Source: CAVPOO01 sp963707015 (lineage in GTDB: Bacteria; Pseudomonadota; Gammaproteobacteria; Thiohalobacterales; Thiohalobacteraceae). Taken from it: DNA of 64,000 bases. Where the stretch lies: positions 310,001 through 374,000 of the forward strand of contig CAVPOO010000007.1 of NCBI GenBank assembly GCA_963707015.1, given 5' to 3'. Position 1 is the first letter of the stretch; each line of letters opens with the position of its first letter. Under the pieces are notes generated by a model that was not told where the DNA came from, did not search any database, and saw only the letters and a list, made by a program, of their open reading frames with translations. Below, piece by piece: positions 28,365 to 37,946 of the stretch. The translations under genes were made by a program, and so were the position numbers.

Positions 28365-28612
28365 TCCGCGCCACCGACCGGTTACGAAAGCGGCTCAGAC
28401 CGAAGTCGTCCTGTGAAAAACACGGGGCGGCAAGTGACCGCGCGCCCCGGGGACAAGGCCGCGTGAGGCGTGCGCGAAGCCGCGCCAGGAGTCGCACGCG
28501 TTGGCGCCGACGCGTCGTCGCGCTTATCGGGGCGTGGCGCGGCCTGGGACCCGGGGTCCCCGATCAGGCTCCAGCCGACGTTACGGCAGGATTATCAGAC
28601 AGGCGTGGACAG

Positions 28613-28864
28613 CTAAATGGGACCTACCAGCTGGGCGCGAAGATTATTCTGTTTGACCTTGTTCAGTATGTCCATCGAAGTTGTCTTGTGGCGATCATAG
28701 CGAACCATCACCAGGTGGTAGCGCAAGGGACAGAATTCCGCCGCGAACACGCTGCCGTCGGCCGTGACGGTTTCCACCAGTTCCTTCCGCTGAGTCTCGT
28801 CCAGCTCATCATCGATATGGACAATGATCTCTACCCCCATTTTAGCGTTATTGGCGTCACTCAT
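28613..28864 (-). CDS. Small conserved-looking protein, unknown function
   Basis: This 83-residue soluble protein starts MSDANNAKMGVEIIVHIDDEL and looks like a beta-alpha-beta ferredoxin-like fold: a first strand EIIVHIDD, a helix TQRKELVETV, then LRYHLVMVRYD and a helix MDILNKVKQ. No metal-binding CxxC is present, so it is not an HMA chaperone. AAAGGAGGGAAGCG before the ATG is a strong ribosome site, which supports real expression. It stands alone between two non-coding stretches. Confidence 0.65.
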   Translation of the reverse strand: MSDANNAKMGVEIIVHIDDELDETQRKELVETVTADGSVFAAEFCPLRYHLVMVRYDRHKTTSMDILNKVKQNNLRAQLVGPI

Positions 28865-29055
28865 CGCTTCCCTCCTTTGACTGTCCTGAACAATTCCTTC
28901 AGCCGTTCTACATGACGGTTGGTAGGCCGGAGATTATTCCATTGCCATATGCTTGTCGAGCATCACCAGCGTTCGCTCCTGACGCTGACTCACCGGCATA
29001 GACTTTGCTTATTACTCGACGTGAACCTGTGCCGCGCTGAGGCAAGTATGCAACG

Positions 29056-31359
29056 ATGGACGTGAGACTATGCCCGTTCCGGCGGCTGGTAACGGGCAGA
29101 CTGTGTCAAGGCCGGGCCACGGCACTTGCTGTCGGGTTACTGCTCGTCGTAGCGGCGTTCCCGGCAGCCCCGGCGCTGGCCGGCGCCGGGCAGCGCCTCA
29201 CGGCACTTTCCCCGCAGGAACAGGCATGGCTGGCCGAGCACCCGGTCGTGTTGCTGGCGCCCGACGCCGATTTCCCGCCGATTGAGTTCTTTGACGAGCA
29301 GGGCCAGTACCGGGGGATCGCGGCCGATTACGCGGCGCTTGTCGAACAGCGCCTCGAAAGCAAGCTGCCGGCCTATGTCGCCTTTGTGATCGGCGCGGTT
29401 CTGCTTCTGTCTGTCATCACACTGGCGTGGAACCGTTCCCTCAAGTCGCAAGTCAGACAAAAGGTTGCCGATCTCCAGATCGAGCTCGAGCAACGCCGCC
29501 GCGCGGAACAGGCGCTCGAGGAGGCGCGTCTGGAGCTGGAACGGCGCGTGGGCGAAAGAACCTCGGAACTCGAGAAGTCGAACCGCCTGCTGGTCGAAGA
29601 AATCGGTGAGCGCAAGCGCATTCAGCATGATCTCGACCGGTTCAAGACCACGCTGGACAGAACCCTGGACTGCGTGTTCATGTTCGACCCGCAGACGCTG
29701 AAATTCTTCTACGTGAATGCCGGCGCGGTCGCCCAGGTCGGTTACAGCAGCGACGAACTGCTGAACATGACACCGCTCGATATCAAGCCGGACATGATCG
29801 CAGGCGAGTTCCAGCGGCGCATACAACCCTTGCGGAACGGCGAGCAAGACGCGCTGACCTTCGAGACCGTACATCGGCACAAGGACGGCAGACGCATCCC
29901 GGTCGAGATCTTTCTCCAGTACATCGTCCCCGGCAATGAAATCCCACGCTTTGTTGCCATTGTCCGGGACATCACCGAACGCAAGCGCATCGACGCGGAG
30001 CTGAGCTGGAACAACCGCCAGATCGATCTGACCAACCGGGCACAGACGGCTTTTATTGCCAATACGGATCACCAGGAGGCCTTCGAGCTGCTGCTGGCGG
30101 GACTCCTGGACCTTGCAGAGAGCGCGTACGGTTTCATGGGTGAGGTGCTGTATACGGACGACGGTGCGCCCTATCTATGCGTCCACGCCATTTCCAATGT
30201 CGCCCGCGATGAACAGACCCGCGCCTTTTTCGAAGACCATGCGCCGACGGGCCTGGAGTTTTTCAATCTGGACACCCTGATCGGCGCAGCCCTGACGACC
30301 GGCAGGCCGGTGCTTGCCAATGATCCTGCCCGTGACGAGCGCCGCGGCGGCCTGCCGCCCGGCCACCCTGCACTCGCGAGCTTTCTCGGCCTGCCCCTGT
30401 TTGCAGGAAAGCGACTGGTGGGAATGGCCGGTATCGCGAACCGCCCCGGCGGATATGACCAGGCGCTCGTCGACTCGCTTGCCGCCTATATGAACACCTG
30501 CGCCACGCTGATCGAAGAGTACCGGTCCCGCCAGCTGCGGCAACATGCTGAAGAGCAGGTCAAACAGAGCGAGGAGCGCCTGCGTGCGGTCGTCTCCAAC
30601 GTACTGGAGAGCATCATTACCATCGATACCTCCGGCATCGTCGAATCCGTGAATCCTGCCACCGAGAAGATCTTTGGCTACACCGCCGCCGAGATTGTCG
30701 GCCAGCACGTCAGGATGCTCATGCCCGAGCCGCATCGCGGCGCACACGATCAATACCTGCACAACTACCTGAGCAGTCAGGGGGCGAAGATAATCGGCAG
30801 CGGGCGCGAGGTACCGGGCAGGCGTAAAGACGGATCAACCGTCGCCCTGGAACTCGGCGTCACCGAGATAGCGATCGCGGGCCGCAGGGCATTCGTCGGC
30901 GTTCTGCGCGACATCACCGAGCGCAAACAGACGGAAGCAACACTGCTCAGAGCAAGGGCCGAACTGAAGGCCGCCAATGAGCAGCTCCTCAAGCAGGCGC
31001 GTGCCGATGGTCTCACAGGAATCGCCAACCGCCGTTATTTCGACGAGGTGCTGGACCAGGAGATACGGCGCGCCGCACGGGCCGCGACACCGCTGTCCCT
31101 GATCCTGTGCGACATCGATTATTTCAAGGACGTCATACCGGCGCATCGTTCTGTCCGCCCGACGCAGGCCTTTTCAAGGTCTCCGCCCATAACCACAGAC
31201 CCTGGACCTCGACCGCCTTGCACCCACGGTTACGCCTCGCGGAGCCGGCCTCTCCGCCCCCGGCCTGGCTTCGTGATCAGCGGCATGCTCTGCTGGCACG
31301 ATACGTGCTTCGGAACATTCCTGGAGGACGCTCAACTGCCGTTTAGAACCCATCCATAA
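29056..31359 (+). pseudogene. PAS/GAF sensor diguanylate cyclase, degenerate
   Basis: The frame encodes a signal peptide, the first 60 residues of a solute-binding-like sensor domain (LSPQEQAWLAEHPVVLLAP), then jumps at about residue 97 straight to a transmembrane segment (PAYVAFVIGAVLLLSVITL), so most of the sensor domain is missing in frame. A coiled coil, a PAS domain, a GAF domain and a second PAS domain follow. The GGDEF domain starts normally (ADGLTGIANRRYFDEVL ... LILCDIDYFKDV) and then departs from the family at about residue 692; the GGDEF signature is absent. It cannot make c-di-GMP. It could still be a membrane sensor fragment. Confidence 0.65.
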
Positions 31360-31446
31360 GCTTGTCTTAAAGGCTTTTTGTCTTGATTGCCAGCGGACAG
31401 GGAGACTTGGAGGCGCCCGAGCGTTCGAATTTGCGGGCTGGAACCG

Positions 31447-34146
31447 ATGTTCGTTGCCACACCGTATCGCGGGATTCTCGTCGTCGCGCTGGTCACAGTC
31501 GTGATCTGGGCAGGCGGTCTGCTGGGCGTGTTCGGACACGCCCAGGGCTGGCTCTACGATCAGTTTGTGCGGACAACGGCCCTGGCCACAACGGAGCCCC
31601 CGCACGTCCTTGTTGTCGAAGTCGGGGCGCAGGACGCACCGCTGGATGAAAGTCGCTGGATACGGCTGCTGGATATTCTGGAAGGTCTTGGCGCCAGGCA
31701 GGTAGTGTTTATGAATGTGCCCGACGGAGTCGGTTCCGCCTTCTTTGACCGTGCCCAGCGGTCCGGCAAGATCGTGATTGGACGCTCGGCCTGGGGACAG
31801 GATTTTGACGTCGACGACCTGACGCTCGAGGCCTGGCCGGCGGCACTGGAAGAGGCAGAGATTGCGTCTGGGGTCGTGATGCTGCCCGCGGCGGAAGTCG
31901 GGATTTACCGCGCCGGACAGGACGGCGTGCAGGTCGGTGAGGACTGGCTGCCAACACTGGCCGTTGCGGCCGCCCGGGCCGCGGGGGTTCCCGAGTCGGC
32001 TCTGCCGAACACGCCCTATCTGATTAACTTCAACGCCGGGCGGGACGGCTTGCCCAAGGTGTCGGCCGCGCGGGTCCTCGCCAACGGCCTCATCCCGGAA
32101 CTGGTCGCGGGGCGCTCCGTGCTGATCGGCATGGCGCCCGCCAGGAATTCGCCCGGGATGCATGCGCCCAACACCTACGACGCGGAACCACTTTCCTTTC
32201 TGGAATTCCAGGGTTTCGCACTCGAGACCTTACTCGGTGATAAGCCCATTCGCACCCTGGGACCACTCACCATCCTCGCAGTGCTTCTCCTCACGGCCTC
32301 GGTGAGCCTGTTCATCTACCAGTGGCTCAACGTGCGACCGGGCGGCTGGTTTACCCTGGGAGCCCTGCTGGTCTATTGGGCGTGCACCTGGCTGCTGCTG
32401 CGCTATGTGTGGATCCGGGTGCCCGTCTTCGAACTCTCCTTGACCCAGCTGCTGCTGTACATGCTGGTCGCCCGACTCAAGTTGACACTGAACGAGCACG
32501 CCTTGAGGAAGCTGATCACAGCGAGTTCCTCGAGGTTCCATGGGCATGCAAACCCCGCGTCTTTCTACGACGCCCCTGAACACTGGACGCACGTCATCAC
32601 GCTCGTCGACCAGGCGCTGCAGTTGACCCGCCTGATCTTCCTGGAAAAGCTCGAGGGTGACCATCGCGTGCGTGAAGTGAAAGCGCTCAATTGTTCGCTC
32701 GACGATATCAGTGAACGCCGGCGCGACTACGAGCGCACACCCTATAGCACGGCCATCGCCGAAGGCGGGCCTATCCGCCTGCAAAAGAGCTACCTGAAGG
32801 CGCTCGAGGGGAGAGACGAGGAGCAGTATCTCGTACCCTTGACGTTTGCGGGCGAAGTCCTCGGATTCTGGGCATTCGGCGCCGCACCGCAGACGGTGCA
32901 GACAACGCCTCGGTTTCGCGAGACAGTGCACGTCTTTGCCAACCAGATCTCCGAAATGCTGTACCACCGCCGCCGCTGGCGGGAACAGCAGGTAACCAAG
33001 GCACAGGTGCTGCGCCGGTTCCTGAGGCTCGAGGGGGGCAATCTCGCCTATCCCCAGGTGCACCGCTTTCTGGAACTTGCCCAGCGCCGCGTGACGGGTA
33101 TGGCGGCCGTTTTCAACGGCCTGGACACGGCCGCCATCGTCTACGATCTGTTCGGTCAGGTTCTCCATCTCAACCGGCGCATGGAAGAGTTCATGCGCAC
33201 CACGAACCTGCCCGGCTATGAGCTGACCTCCCTGGACCTGCTCACCCGGATAACGGGTATCGACCGCCCGCGGGCCAGGGAACTCCTGAGAGACGTCATT
33301 CTGGATAACGGCCAGTTCCGTCTCCCCGTGTCCGGCCTGCATGGGCATAACGGCAACTTCCTTGTCGGTGTGCGGGCCGTCTCCTGCGCGGACAGTCCCG
33401 ACGGCGAGACGGACCGTTCCGCACCCTTCGAAATCTTCGGCCTCCTGTTTGAGTTGATCGATGTGGGTCAGTTGCAGGGCATGTATGCCCTGAAGGAAGC
33501 CTTCGTTGAAAGGCTCGGCTGCCAGCTGCGGCAGGAACTTGCGGCGGTTGTCTTGGGGAGCGATCTGGTTCATGAGCACGCCGTCGCCACACAGGACAAA
33601 GAACGGGTCGCGCAGATTGTCCAGGACAAGGTCTCCGATACGGTTGAGCTGTTTGCCAAGGCAAGACGATATATGCAGGTAAAGGTCGACGGACCCGGCC
33701 TTGGCCTGTACCCCGTCGATGCCACCGAGGCTGTCGTTTCGGCCGTGCGTGCGCTGTCGGAACAGGCGCAAGACCGCGGCATCCGCTTCTCGGCTGAACT
33801 GCCGGAGTTTGCCAGTCTGGTGAGCGCGCAACCCCAGGACCTGGCCAAACTGATGTATGCACTTCTCGAGACCCTGGTGAACGATGCGGCAGAAAACACC
33901 TCAGTTGAAATCGATGTCGAGGAACGCGAGGGCTGTGTCATGTACCAGTTCAGGAACACCGGCTTTGGCGTTCCCAACGATCGATTCCAGACCTATCTGT
34001 TCGGGACCACGGATACGGTCGCGCAGGAGTTCCGGGCGCTGCATGACGCGATCAAGCCGGTAGGGGACTGGGAGGGACGCATCGCCGCCAGCAGCGGCGT
34101 CGGGACCGGTATGGCGTTCAATGTTGAACTGCGCGTCGCCATCTAG
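31447..34146 (+). CDS. CHASE2-domain membrane sensor with degenerate ATPase end
   Basis: An 899-residue protein with one N-terminal transmembrane helix, a CHASE2 extracytoplasmic domain (about 25-275, including LYDQFVRTTA and FLEFQGFALETLLGD), three transmembrane helices (about 280-370), a GAF-like region (about 390-540), a further unassigned domain, and a C-terminal GHKL-like ATPase with LLETLVNDAAENTS, GFGVP and GVGTGMAF. No HisKA phosphoacceptor is evident, so its output is unclear. The ATG at 31447 was chosen because the CHASE2 helix begins directly after it. It ends at a MITE, whose first bases supply the TAG stop, and is followed by a receiver gene. Confidence 0.7.
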   Translation: MFVATPYRGILVVALVTVVIWAGGLLGVFGHAQGWLYDQFVRTTALATTEPPHVLVVEVGAQDAPLDESRWIRLLDILEGLGARQVVFMNVPDGVGSAFFDRAQRSGKIVIGRSAWGQDFDVDDLTLEAWPAALEEAEIASGVVMLPAAEVGIYRAGQDGVQVGEDWLPTLAVAAARAAGVPESALPNTPYLINFNAGRDGLPKVSAARVLANGLIPELVAGRSVLIGMAPARNSPGMHAPNTYDAEPLSFLEFQGFALETLLGDKPIRTLGPLTILAVLLLTASVSLFIYQWLNVRPGGWFTLGALLVYWACTWLLLRYVWIRVPVFELSLTQLLLYMLVARLKLTLNEHALRKLITASSSRFHGHANPASFYDAPEHWTHVITLVDQALQLTRLIFLEKLEGDHRVREVKALNCSLDDISERRRDYERTPYSTAIAEGGPIRLQKSYLKALEGRDEEQYLVPLTFAGEVLGFWAFGAAPQTVQTTPRFRETVHVFANQISEMLYHRRRWREQQVTKAQVLRRFLRLEGGNLAYPQVHRFLELAQRRVTGMAAVFNGLDTAAIVYDLFGQVLHLNRRMEEFMRTTNLPGYELTSLDLLTRITGIDRPRARELLRDVILDNGQFRLPVSGLHGHNGNFLVGVRAVSCADSPDGETDRSAPFEIFGLLFELIDVGQLQGMYALKEAFVERLGCQLRQELAAVVLGSDLVHEHAVATQDKERVAQIVQDKVSDTVELFAKARRYMQVKVDGPGLGLYPVDATEAVVSAVRALSEQAQDRGIRFSAELPEFASLVSAQPQDLAKLMYALLETLVNDAAENTSVEIDVEEREGCVMYQFRNTGFGVPNDRFQTYLFGTTDTVAQEFRALHDAIKPVGDWEGRIAASSGVGTGMAFNVELRVAI

Positions 34147-34270
34147 CCCGGATTTCTCACCGGGCGGCGGTGGGCCATTTTAACGTATTGAGGTAGTGAG
34201 GAGAGTGACGAACCATCAAGAGATAGCGTGTTGTCGGGCAATGCGTATCCCGGCGAGATATCCGGGCTAG
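34143..34270. mobile_element. IS1380-derived MITE 2
   Basis: A 128-base element bounded by CTAGCCCGGATTTCTCACCG and CGGCGAGATATCCGGGCTAG, which are inverse copies with two mismatches. It shares the terminal motif with the IS1380 remnant and MITE 1. Its first CTAG contains the stop codon of the CHASE2 sensor gene and its last CTAG lies two bases before the ATG of the next gene. Confidence 0.75.
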
Positions 34271-34272
34271 CC

Positions 34273-34683
34273 ATGGAAAACCGGCCACCCGGGCAGATAC
34301 TGCTCATCGACAATGATGCACGACTGATCGAGATCATGACGCTCTGCCTGCAGAACCAGGGCTACGGAATCGTTGCCGCGCGGGACGGGCGCGAGGCGAT
34401 GGCGTGCATGCAGGAACATGACGATCTGGAGCTGATCGTTCTGGAGCTGATGTTGCCGGTCATGGATGGCATGCGCTTTCTGCGCTGGCTGCGCGGCGAA
34501 CGAGGCGCCGACCTGCCGGTACTGGCTTTGACCGCGGCCGACAACCCGGGCGTGCGCGATGAACTGGAAACACTGGGGGTCAGCGAGGTGGTGCTCAAAC
34601 CCGTTCGGCTTGCCGCCCTGCTGGAGCGTTTACGCAGACTCCTGGAACAAGCGGCCCCGGATCAGGCCGCGTCCACGGGATAG
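34273..34683 (+). CDS. Single-domain response regulator with Glu at the phosphosite
   Basis: The 136-residue receiver has the acidic pair region LLIDNDAR (D13, D15), a Thr in LALTAAD and the lysine in VVLKPV. Where receivers have the phosphoacceptor Asp, the sequence reads VLELMLPVMDG, with Glu (E58) in place of Asp. Such receivers cannot be phosphorylated normally and may be constitutively active, since Glu can mimic phospho-Asp. No output domain is attached. The ATG at 34273 directly follows a MITE, with no clear ribosome site, so expression may depend on the upstream sensor gene. Confidence 0.75.
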   Translation: MENRPPGQILLIDNDARLIEIMTLCLQNQGYGIVAARDGREAMACMQEHDDLELIVLELMLPVMDGMRFLRWLRGERGADLPVLALTAADNPGVRDELETLGVSEVVLKPVRLAALLERLRRLLEQAAPDQAASTG

Positions 34684-34704
34684 CGCAACGCGAGGCAATC
34701 ACGG

Positions 34705-37700
34705 ATGGACCTGCCGGTAATTCCCCTCTTCCCGCACGGCGCCCTCGACAGCGCGGTCATTACCACCGTCTGGGTGGGCGTGGCCGTCGTCGCCTTCTTC
34801 AACCTGCGCTTCGGCTGGGTACTCTCGGGACTCGTCGTACCCGGTTATATGGTGCCACTGCTGATACTCAAGCCCTGGTCTGCTGCGGTTGTGTTCGTCG
34901 AAGGGATCGTCACCTATCTCGTCGTCTGGGGGTTCTCGGACGTTCTGTGCAGGCTGGGTTACTGGAGCAGTCTGTTTGGCCGCGACCGGTTTTTCGCCCT
35001 GGTCCTGGTCAGCGTGGCGGTTCGCTTACTCTTCGATGGCTGGCTCCTGCCTGGAATCGGCGCCTGGGTTAATACTGAGCTCGGACTCCTGTTCGACTAC
35101 CGTAACAGCCTGCACAGTTTCGGCCTCATCATCATCGCGCTGATTGCAAATCAGTTCTGGAAGACCGGTCTCGTGCGCGGTGTCGTCCCGATGGCGGTAA
35201 CCGTGGGCGTCAGCTTTCTCATTGTCCGCTACGGACTCATGACGGCCACGAATTTCACCGTCAGCACCCTGGGCTATATGTACGAGGATATCGCGTCTTC
35301 CATTCTTGCGAGTCCCAAGGCCTATATCATCCTGCTGACCGTGGCGTTCGTCGCATCCCGCATGAATCTCCTCTACGGCTGGGACTTCAGCGGCATATTG
35401 ATTCCCTCGTTACTGGCCTTGCAGTGGTACGAACCAGGCAAGGTCCTGGTGACGTTTCTCGAGGCGCTGCTGATCCTGTGGGTTGCACGCCTGCTGCTCC
35501 GGACGCGATGGTTGCGCAACAGCAACATCGAAGGCGCCAGAAAGCTGCTGCTGTTCTTCAATATCAACTTCGCCTACAAGCTGCTGGTTGCGTATCTGTT
35601 CGTTTACTTCTTCCCCGAGGTCAAGATCACAGACGCGTACGCGTTCGGTTATCTGCTCGCCACCCTGATAGCCATAAAGATGTATGACAAGGACATCGCG
35701 GTGCGCCTGACCCGGGCCACCTTGCAGACGTCGCTGGTCGGGGTCGCGGTGGCGAGTCTTGTCGGGTTTGGATTGACCCTGCTGCCCCTGTCGCAGCTAT
35801 GGACTACCCCCGGCGCGGCGCTCGCCAGTGTGGCGAGCCCGAAAGGCCTTGCGGAACACCTGCAGGACCGGCTTCGCGATGACAAGGTGCTGCTGTACGA
35901 GGCGCAGAAGACAGGATACATGCCACTTCCGTTGACAGCCGAACTGCAGGCGTTCGGCAGGGGTATCGAAGCAATCAAGCGGTATATGCGGGACAAATCC
36001 GCGGCGAACCTCGACGCGGCGGCCGGGTATCTGGCGCAGGTCGGCTACGAGTTATTGCAGCTCGAAGGGCGCTACCTGTACCTGCGTGAAACAGCGCCGA
36101 CCCGGGGTTGGGGACTGTACGTCGTCGATACCGAGTCGCAAGGCCGTCTGCTGGTCGAGGTGCCGGCGCCGCTGGATGAAAGAGGCACATTCGAGGCCGG
36201 CCTGCGTCTGTTCATGAGCGCGCAGGCCGGGGCGCTGAGCATTGCGGGCAGCCGACGGACCATCAATGCGGACGGTTCTGCCGATGTCTTGTTGAACCGC
36301 GAGACGGCGTTTCACATATTCCACCGCACGCTCGCCCGCCGCGATGTCATACAGCTGAGAGGATATACCACCGAGAGTGCCCGCGTCCTGGCCGGCGTCC
36401 GCAGACGGCCCACGGATGCCGCAATGCCTGAGCCCGTCACCACCCTGTGGATAAAGTCGAGACTGCCACCGGGACTCGACCTCGCGGCACTGAAGACGCT
36501 GGTCGGTGAGCTGGCGGTCGAATGGCGCCACCTGCCTTTCAGTAACCGCCAGCGGGAGACGACCCGCAGCGGGTTCGCAGAGCTGGTCCTTAATCCCAGC
36601 GCCATGCGAAAGCTGCGGTCGGGTTCTATCCGTCTGGAGCACGAACCGCTCGTGCAGGTCAGGCAACAACGCATTGACGGGTATCTGCAGGAGTGGCTGC
36701 TCGGCACCAAACAGCGGATTGCCGCACGGGGAAGTGATCTGTACCGGCCGCCCGAAACGGAAGAACTGCTCTACTTCGATGAGGAGATACTCACGCCCCT
36801 CCTGAGTGCGATGCACGGTGACTACCGCGATGGGAACTGGACCCCGGAGGGGATCGACGAGATCCGCACGATTCAGGCGGCCGCCCTGACCCTTGACTAT
36901 CGGCTGCTGCGCTACCGGCACAGCCAGTCGGGCCACGACTTTCTGATCCTGTTCGAAGACGAGCAGGCACGCCCGCGGCGTTACTGGGGGACCTATGTGT
37001 TCCGGCTCGGACCGGCCCAGGGTTATCTGGTCCAGGTGCCACGCCCCTTGTTCGAGATGAACAGCTTTGAGTATGGGGTGTCACTGTTTGAGCGCCTCCA
37101 GGCCCGGGCACTGCTGATTGCCGGAGCCCATCCCGCTGCCAATCTGGATGGAAGCGCCGACATTGTGCGGATGGACCACTTCAGCAGCCTGTTCAGCCTG
37201 GTCAATCAGGTCGTCTTGCGCGAAGCGGGTGATACGCCGATGTTTACGGTTCACAGTCGCGCCATGGGCTATCGGGAGGATGTGCCCGCGCCCCAGGCGC
37301 ACGTTCTGGTGTCACTCGCCGAAGGCAGCTTCAGGGGGGGCGACGGCCAGCTTGCGGACGGGCTGCTTGCCGCTCTGGAAGGCGACGGTCTGAAATACCG
37401 GTTTGTGGACGGCAGCCGTGAGACGGCGGGCTATGAAGTCGGGAATGTACCCCAGTCGCTGTATCTGGATGCGACCCGTAACAAGGGCTTCGGCGTGTTG
37501 TGGCTGTCTCCCGACGCTCGGACGGCGTACCGGCAACAGGCTGATAACCGTCAGGAACTCGCCCGCTTCCGGTCGCTGGGGATTGAAACCCTGGAGACAG
37601 ACATAGGTCAGTATGTACTGCAGCAGCGAACATTTGCCGACCAGGACGAGATTCCGGGAAATCTGCGTGAGGCTATCAGCCGCTACCAGACACTGGCGGA

Positions 37701-37944
37701 CATCGTAACGCTGCGACGACTGCAGGTCGAATGGCCAGGTTATACCTGGCAGCGGCTGATTGACCGCGATTCGCAGCAGTCCTTTCTTGCCCTGCTCGAT
37801 CCACAACGCAGACTCGGTCTGATCGCGAATCTGAATCCGCGTCATGCGCAGCAGGCGATCAGCATGTCTGTGCAACGCCGGGATCCCTCTCGAATCCGGC
37901 AGTTCGTTGAGGCGCGTGCCGGTCTGCTGGAGTTCGGAGGCTAG
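34705..37944 (+). CDS. Double PgsC/CapC-like membrane protein fused to two amidohydrolase-like domains
   Basis: This 1079-residue protein begins with two PgsC/CapC-type modules (about 15-180 and 200-360), each with several membrane helices and a G-L/I-V/I-P segment (SGLVVPGYMV, SGILIPSLLA). PgsC partners the PgsB ligase in poly-gamma-glutamate synthesis; standard PgsC is about 150 residues. The soluble remainder contains two copies of a domain (about 455-640 and 735-945) matching the secreted enzyme at 40396-41313 but with the metal ligands replaced: VPAPLDE and VPRPLFE for VPHGYHD, QLRGY for QLHGF. It is the first gene of a five-gene operon and is followed two bases later by the next start. 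Confidence 0.75.
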   Translation: MDLPVIPLFPHGALDSAVITTVWVGVAVVAFFNLRFGWVLSGLVVPGYMVPLLILKPWSAAVVFVEGIVTYLVVWGFSDVLCRLGYWSSLFGRDRFFALVLVSVAVRLLFDGWLLPGIGAWVNTELGLLFDYRNSLHSFGLIIIALIANQFWKTGLVRGVVPMAVTVGVSFLIVRYGLMTATNFTVSTLGYMYEDIASSILASPKAYIILLTVAFVASRMNLLYGWDFSGILIPSLLALQWYEPGKVLVTFLEALLILWVARLLLRTRWLRNSNIEGARKLLLFFNINFAYKLLVAYLFVYFFPEVKITDAYAFGYLLATLIAIKMYDKDIAVRLTRATLQTSLVGVAVASLVGFGLTLLPLSQLWTTPGAALASVASPKGLAEHLQDRLRDDKVLLYEAQKTGYMPLPLTAELQAFGRGIEAIKRYMRDKSAANLDAAAGYLAQVGYELLQLEGRYLYLRETAPTRGWGLYVVDTESQGRLLVEVPAPLDERGTFEAGLRLFMSAQAGALSIAGSRRTINADGSADVLLNRETAFHIFHRTLARRDVIQLRGYTTESARVLAGVRRRPTDAAMPEPVTTLWIKSRLPPGLDLAALKTLVGELAVEWRHLPFSNRQRETTRSGFAELVLNPSAMRKLRSGSIRLEHEPLVQVRQQRIDGYLQEWLLGTKQRIAARGSDLYRPPETEELLYFDEEILTPLLSAMHGDYRDGNWTPEGIDEIRTIQAAALTLDYRLLRYRHSQSGHDFLILFEDEQARPRRYWGTYVFRLGPAQGYLVQVPRPLFEMNSFEYGVSLFERLQARALLIAGAHPAANLDGSADIVRMDHFSSLFSLVNQVVLREAGDTPMFTVHSRAMGYREDVPAPQAHVLVSLAEGSFRGGDGQLADGLLAALEGDGLKYRFVDGSRETAGYEVGNVPQSLYLDATRNKGFGVLWLSPDARTAYRQQADNRQELARFRSLGIETLETDIGQYVLQQRTFADQDEIPGNLREAISRYQTLADIVTLRRLQVEWPGYTWQRLIDRDSQQSFLALLDPQRRLGLIANLNPRHAQQAISMSVQRRDPSRIRQFVEARAGLLEFGG

Positions 37945-37946
37945 CC

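Noticed and set aside
31107..31346. Small plus-strand frame in the tail of the broken GGDEF gene
   Set aside because: Overlaps the degenerate region in another frame, has no ribosome site and no recognisable sequence.
32230..33831. Minus-strand open frame across the CHASE2 sensor gene
   Set aside because: Antisense shadow; the sense frame has CHASE2, membrane helices and ATPase motifs.
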